Below are positions 34,601 to 38,175 of a stretch of 38,175 nucleotides of DNA, piece by piece. Under the pieces are notes generated by a model. That model ran no database searches, was not told the origin of the DNA, and worked only from the letters and a program-made list of their open reading frames with translations. Origin of the DNA: Stygibacter sp964604155 (GTDB taxonomy: Bacteria > Cloacimonadota > Cloacimonadia > Cloacimonadales > TCS61); assembly GCA_964604155.1 (NCBI GenBank), contig CAZRXY010000124.1, positions 1-38,175 on the forward strand, written 5' to 3'. Position numbers and translations under genes: made by a program. Position 1 is the first letter of the stretch, and each line of letters begins with the position of its first letter.

Positions 34601-37600
34601 TAACGGAAAGCTCGATACGGAAGACCTCGATAATAATGGTGAGCTAAACGATGCAGATGTGTATTTTGAATACTCATTAACTCTAAAAGATACTACCTAT
34701 CTGGAAAGTGACTATAATGGCTGGTTTCTCTATAGAATTCCTATTGATGATGATAATAATTTCCGCATAGTAACCAACAAAAACATTCAACCTGATCTCA
34801 AACGCATCAGTTTTGCCAGAATTTGGTTCGAAGTCGAGCAGACTGCCAGAATCAAACTGGTAAATGTCGATATGATCGGTAATAAATGGGGCTCTAATCG
34901 CATCCGCGATAATCAGGAAAATATCATCAGCGATTTTGACCTTGATAATAATCGCGAAAGTATGCAGGTTGGTATCGCAGATAACCAGAAAAACCTTCAC
35001 TATGTACCCGCTCCCGGCACGGTTATTAAAGTAAGCGGAGAAGAAACTCTCGAGCAATCTCTCACCATTGATTACACAAATCTTATGCCCGGGCATAATG
35101 GCCTCGTCCGCCAAACTTTTCGAGACCCCTTTGATTTCCTCAATTACAACAGAATCAGATTCTGGGTGTACTCCGAAAAATTTGAGAACAGTTTCACCGA
35201 AATGACACATGATCTTGTCATCAGGATTGGAGCAGACTCCGTTAATTACTATGAAATAAATTATCCGCTTTCTGCAAATGATTATACCGCGACTATGGAT
35301 AAGGGAGGCTGGATAGATTTTGATATCGAGTTCAGTAAACTCACATTTCTGAAATCTCCCGACCTTGAGGATACTACTTACGTGAAAATAGATAATTACT
35401 ATAGCTATTATGAAACTGACGGGATGCTTGTTAAGATGAAACGAAGCCCCACCCTGGGTAATATCAAACAAATCAGTATGGGACTGGAAAATAAAGGCTC
35501 GCTGCCCTACTCAGGACGGATTTATTTCAATGATATCAGAGTGGCGGAACCTTATAATGATATTGGCTATGCAGCTCGCGGAAATGTTAATTTAAAATTG
35601 GCTGATTTTGCCACCGTTGATATCAGCACAGAATGGAAAACTGATAATTTCCAGGCAAGTGCCGTGAGGCAAACTAAATCGCAGAATACCGCTGAAACCA
35701 CAAGCCTCAATATTAATGGAAATGTCAATCTTCATAAATTATTCCCGGCACAATGGGGATTTAGAATTCCCTTAGCCCTCTCAAGACAGGAAAATCACCG
35801 AATCTCAAGATTTATGGCGAATAGTGATATACTCTGGGAATATCTCAATGATGAAGATAAAAAAAGAGAACAGAGTCATTACCTTAAATACCGCGCCGAT
35901 CTGACCCTGGAACTTAATAAATCGCCAAACACGTCAAGCAGATTATGGAACGGCTTTGTAGATAATACGTTCAAAGCAACTGATCTCAGTGGATACATTG
36001 AAAAAAAATATGATGTAAAACCTACAACAATTGATACCACGCTGGCATACCAGGTGAAGCATACCTACAAATTCAATATACCAAAAGACAAAATCGGTAT
36101 CAGTATTCTTAAAAACTACAAACTCTATTTTTTCCCAAATTCATTTAATAATACACTCACTTACAAGGCTGATCTACCGGATGGTAGAAGATGGCGCTGG
36201 AATACTTCTAATGATAGTGCCAGGTGGGAACTGCAATCAAACACTATTAATACAAAATCTCTCGCAACATCTTCCACTGTCAAATATGACATCCTTTCTG
36301 ACCTTAACGCCGATTATACCCTGAAAACCACTCGCGATCTATTGCTAAAAAATTATCTGAGCGATTATAATATCGGTACTGAAAAAAACAGAGACCAGGC
36401 TATCAATATCTCTTATAATCCTAAATATCTGACAAATATTTTTACCTATACCACTAGCCTAAAAATCAGATACACAGATAAAACCCAAAAAAAATCGTAT
36501 AACAGTGAGGAAGACGATTTTTATTATCAAGGAGGCGTCGATAGAGACGCCAGTGCCAGAATCACCCTGAAAAACCGCGATCTTATGATGAGTCTTGTTA
36601 ATGCTATCTGGAAAGATGTACCCCCAAGCTCAAAACCTTCCAGCGAAAAACCCAGGCAGGAACCACCCAAAGAACCTAATAAAAACCCCGAAAAACAACA
36701 AGAAATTTTCGATAGTCACATACCCGAAAAAACAGAATTTGACCGCATTGAAGAAAAAGAACTGTATGAGATGGAACAATTGAAAATGCGGGAAGAAGCC
36801 TCTAAACCAATGAAAGAAATTACCGAACCAAGAGAAACTAAAAATGACGAACCCGAACAGGATAGTGCAGCCCAAACCCCCAAACCCAAAATCAATCTGA
36901 TCAAAGCCATAGTTAAATATATCGGCGGTCTGGAAAATGTAAGCATTAATCTTGATAATAATTATAGCACAGATTATGACGATCTTGAAGAACGCCCACC
37001 CTTTGAATACCAACTGGGCTTCCCAAAAATTTTGCTCGAAAAAGATACTCAGGATAGCCTGGGAAATACTATCAGTAAGGAAATCACTATGAGACAGGAT
37101 GGTAATAAAATCTCAGTCAGCACCGGTTTCCCTATCCTGAAAAATCTCTCTTCTTCCTTTAGCTATGACTGGCAGATCGTCCAGAAATACACCAGCTCAT
37201 CAACGCAGACCATTACACAGAATTTTCCAAATGTAAGACTTACACTGAGCGATTTCCAAAACCTCATCGGTATCAGCTCCATTCTGAAAAGCAGCTCAAT
37301 CACATCCAGTTATGCCCTCTCAAATAAACAATCCGGAGTAGTGGACTGGGTGACTCCTAACACCGAAGAAATCTCTATGAATTTCAGCCCTCTTTTATCA
37401 TGGCAGGGTAATTGGGAAAAAAATATCACTTCGCGTTTTAATCTCAATCACTCTGAATCTGAGTCTATTCAATATCAAGAACAGGGAAATACCTACAGAA
37501 ATTCTACTAATCAATCTGCTTCTGCCGATCTTAGCTGGTCTTTCACTGCCGAAAAAGGAATTAAAATACCATTCAGAAAAACCAGGTTCTTTATCAAAAA

Positions 37601-37844
37601 TGAAGCTACACTCAGCCTGAACGTTACCTACAGCAGAAATTGGGGCACAAAAACCGGTTTTGATAACGTAACTCAAAAAGAAGAAGACCAGATGAATTTC
37701 TCTTTCAGACCACAAGTGTCATATAAATTCTCAAAAAATATTACCGCTGGCTTAACCAGCGAGTATAAAATTAATAATAATAATAAAACCAATAATGAAC
37801 TTACTACCTTCAGCCTGTCCACTTGGGTAGAAATTATTTTCTAA
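31626..37844 (+). CDS. sprA: SprA, type IX secretion outer-membrane translocon
   Basis: 2072 aa from a TTG at 31626, chosen because AAAGGTG (31614-31620) lies 5 bases upstream and a signal sequence (LKVLLIVILLAICNSLMS) follows; a GTG at 31536 would overlap coaX and add 30 odd residues. SprA forms a very large single-chain outer-membrane barrel through which T9SS cargo passes. Seen: an N-terminal FPFRYSLRG start, long amphipathic strands throughout, the SprA hallmark AYIDDMET near residue 786, and an aromatic C-terminal strand (SLSTWVEIIF). Residues about 916-1018 are Asp/Asn-rich with Ca2+-loop-like DGKNGGVPDG and DLDNNGELNDAD. Residues about 1661-1755 are a Pro/Glu/Lys-rich low-complexity insertion. 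It is shorter than flavobacterial SprA (about 2400 aa). It fits the T9SS sorting domain at 25939-27414. Confidence 0.88.
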   Translation: MREFKIQRTATRADFRLKVLLIVILLAICNSLMSTEFPFRYSLRGVPRVENGRIDLLKIPRGISKNRSQAVIFQQMKTRTEISVDYEAKTVKLLLSWGSIKGIYPQVAMDMDSYFQHNFRQVFRDKLFENSKLLLLEKERSSGQGLIGKFTFKLPAAAQKSKFVRNIFGKQAGSLSLDGSEKITIGGSSSKSNRTADESGNNRDFDLTMIQELNLRLKGKIGEKINVNVTHQSSTDDNFTSNPDIVEINYEGTEDEVVKSIEGGNIALQLTGSQYINYSASSQGLFGVKSLMEIGDLRLTMILGKDEAKKDEQTWKGDSKSDSTSTDSRNFEKRKFFFITDPQSLYLLYGDPAGDAQFGTNYPQSYADNAIRTDAGNWIMAAGSRDLLPLPGTLHVYFDDNTSINESMKIEGINLYDQSDNSSYKFVELIEGSEYTMDYDTGLLYINRAIDRQHRIAVTYQQRDGTQIGFDTAEYSPIQVKVIKKTNQTKSGDPHYWKLEARNIYKFGENYQSEGFDLYIFDDLAADGTQTITCPAEISAPLPSGSSYNEYLRLDTNGDGIVNGEDKTVSLASGYLTFAFLEPFRPLGDNLIYEEENVSFDDINMYISVKGKSSRSQISLDVFNVLPGSVKIKLGEGATERELKENVDYLVDYEFGIITFLNPEAKDSDAVIKINYNYKPTFSIDSKTLAGFRADWSYSNNFRLGATFVYQDERVRDDHPKIGNENKTLILSAIDGRMEYELPYLTKALDWLPLIATDEDSKITINGEVAMSIPRLYGNPDNPDEAYIDDMETILETFPLGATRAAWSPASKPYQTNLAKAGPNWYNPQNIYRKDIYNPESLTSDEQREEVQVLAVRLNPPNLHNPGVNNRYWGGVMKYLGNQLDFSTKRYIEVLVKVDSLHQNQKPVVMHVNIGDINEDFYTDFGGEGVLNTEDGKNGGVPDGQLDVYGNVNEDIGLDGIPDGEPGDDPRDNYSAEKDENGDYPNINGTENNGKLDTEDLDNNGELNDADVYFEYSLTLKDTTYLESDYNGWFLYRIPIDDDNNFRIVTNKNIQPDLKRISFARIWFEVEQTARIKLVNVDMIGNKWGSNRIRDNQENIISDFDLDNNRESMQVGIADNQKNLHYVPAPGTVIKVSGEETLEQSLTIDYTNLMPGHNGLVRQTFRDPFDFLNYNRIRFWVYSEKFENSFTEMTHDLVIRIGADSVNYYEINYPLSANDYTATMDKGGWIDFDIEFSKLTFLKSPDLEDTTYVKIDNYYSYYETDGMLVKMKRSPTLGNIKQISMGLENKGSLPYSGRIYFNDIRVAEPYNDIGYAARGNVNLKLADFATVDISTEWKTDNFQASAVRQTKSQNTAETTSLNINGNVNLHKLFPAQWGFRIPLALSRQENHRISRFMANSDILWEYLNDEDKKREQSHYLKYRADLTLELNKSPNTSSRLWNGFVDNTFKATDLSGYIEKKYDVKPTTIDTTLAYQVKHTYKFNIPKDKIGISILKNYKLYFFPNSFNNTLTYKADLPDGRRWRWNTSNDSARWELQSNTINTKSLATSSTVKYDILSDLNADYTLKTTRDLLLKNYLSDYNIGTEKNRDQAINISYNPKYLTNIFTYTTSLKIRYTDKTQKKSYNSEEDDFYYQGGVDRDASARITLKNRDLMMSLVNAIWKDVPPSSKPSSEKPRQEPPKEPNKNPEKQQEIFDSHIPEKTEFDRIEEKELYEMEQLKMREEASKPMKEITEPRETKNDEPEQDSAAQTPKPKINLIKAIVKYIGGLENVSINLDNNYSTDYDDLEERPPFEYQLGFPKILLEKDTQDSLGNTISKEITMRQDGNKISVSTGFPILKNLSSSFSYDWQIVQKYTSSSTQTITQNFPNVRLTLSDFQNLIGISSILKSSSITSSYALSNKQSGVVDWVTPNTEEISMNFSPLLSWQGNWEKNITSRFNLNHSESESIQYQEQGNTYRNSTNQSASADLSWSFTAEKGIKIPFRKTRFFIKNEATLSLNVTYSRNWGTKTGFDNVTQKEEDQMNFSFRPQVSYKFSKNITAGLTSEYKINNNNKTNNELTTFSLSTWVEIIF

Positions 37845-37883
37845 AGATACTCCCGATTTTTTGCTCGATCAATCTTTCTGGAA

Positions 37884-37964
37884 TCCCCCTGGTTTTAAAA
37901 TTTTTGGTGTTGTTAAATGACCCATATTATGTGAGATAAAGATTGTTGTCAAAGTCAACCATTG
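37884..37964 (+). repeat. dispersed intergenic repeat, copy 6
   Basis: CCCCCTGGTTTTAAAATT through AAAGTCAACCATTG; 68 of 80 positions match the copy at 24881-24960 without gaps. As there, a GGTCGCCAGACC dyad element follows nearby. Confidence 0.75.
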
Positions 37965-38001
37965 TATATTGACACCCAGATATTAGAAGGCAGGATATTG
38001 T

Positions 38002-38084
38002 GAAGGTCTGGCGACCATTCGCAAGGTTTTGGGTGAAAAAACTTCTTCAATCTAGGTTGACTTGCGCATGGTCGCCAGACCTTC
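38002..38084. repeat. 24-bp inverted repeat with GGTCGCCAGACC core
   Basis: Left arm 38002-38025 (GAAGGTCTGGCGACCATTCG plus CAAG) and right arm 38061-38084 (CTTGCGCATGGTCGCCAGAC plus CTTC) are reverse complements at 23 of 24 positions around a 35-base spacer. The core AATGGTCGCCAGACCT also occurs at 24957-24985, also next to a repeat copy. Confidence 0.85.
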
Positions 38085-38175
38085 TACATGATAAGAATTA
38101 TATTTGTCCTTGCATAAAATGAGAGAAATAATATAGCGTGCAAATAAAGGGGAAAGTAAGCAGGACGACTTGCCA

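Larger units (their letters stand above)
37845..38175. other. intergenic gap after sprA with repeats
   Basis: No gene seen to the window end. It contains a dispersed repeat copy (37884-37964) and a long inverted repeat (38002-38084). No clear terminator for sprA is visible, unless the inverted repeat serves. Confidence 0.5.

Noticed and set aside
34683..35471. 262-codon minus-strand open frame
   Set aside because: Antisense shadow inside sprA with Ile-rich composition and no recognisable domain.
1..38175. Prophage, integrase, transposase or toxin-antitoxin genes
   Set aside because: No protein in any frame shows such families; the mobile-looking signal is confined to short non-coding repeats.

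Overview
The window looks like a chromosomal segment of an uncultured Gram-negative bacterium of the FCB superphylum, most likely a Candidatus Cloacimonadota (WWE1) relative. Reasons: a full-length SprA-type type IX secretion (T9SS) translocon gene; a secreted protein ending in a FlgD-like 'type A' T9SS sorting domain; several outer-membrane beta-barrel genes; a propionate-type (methylmalonyl-CoA/pyruvate) carboxyltransferase operon as in amino-acid or propionate fermenters; and AT-rich DNA. Marinimicrobia, Fibrobacterota or Ignavibacteria are less likely alternatives. The phylum call is inference from gene content only.

Layout. 1-1065: about 1 kb without a convincing gene, holding dispersed repeats and a pseudoknot-capable inverted-repeat pair. 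1066-3204: secreted PPP-like metallophosphatase and threonine aldolase. 3295-7032: carboxyltransferase operon (PccB/MmdA-like subunit, a 58-codon OadG-like microprotein, PycB/5S-biotin carrier fusion) closed by a strong terminator. 7216-10443: MgtE Mg2+ channel, acyl-CoA dehydrogenase, terminator, MntP. 10534-12822: large secreted CARDB/BACON/dockerin protein. 13139-18844: tightly packed envelope operon (HhH plus beta-barrel protein, FadL/PorV-like barrel, secreted 5'-nucleotidase), followed by a HEAT/AlkD-like protein. 19924-23849: YbbR-like protein, TsaD, and a fusion of an intact RNase D-type exonuclease with an M20 peptidase domain that seems to have lost its catalytic residues. 24240-27414: small envelope proteins and the T9SS cargo protein. 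27462-30157 (minus strand): M42 aminopeptidase, 5-formyl-THF cyclo-ligase, RuvB. 30776-37844: CoaX and the 2072-residue SprA. 37845-38175: repeats.

How it works together. The carboxyltransferase operon would move a carboxyl group between methylmalonyl-CoA and pyruvate (oxaloacetate), and the acyl-CoA dehydrogenase fits the same acid-fermenting metabolism. SprA would export proteins such as the sorting-domain protein at 25939-27414. The barrel/nucleotidase operon suggests surface nutrient (possibly nucleotide) scavenging.

The least explained items are (i) the RNase D/pseudo-M20 fusion next to tsaD, (ii) a dispersed modular intergenic repeat family with about six copies of one module and about four of a second, twice beside a GGTCGCCAGACC dyad, and (iii) the microprotein inside the carboxyltransferase operon. 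All similarities are judged by eye; no database search was run.
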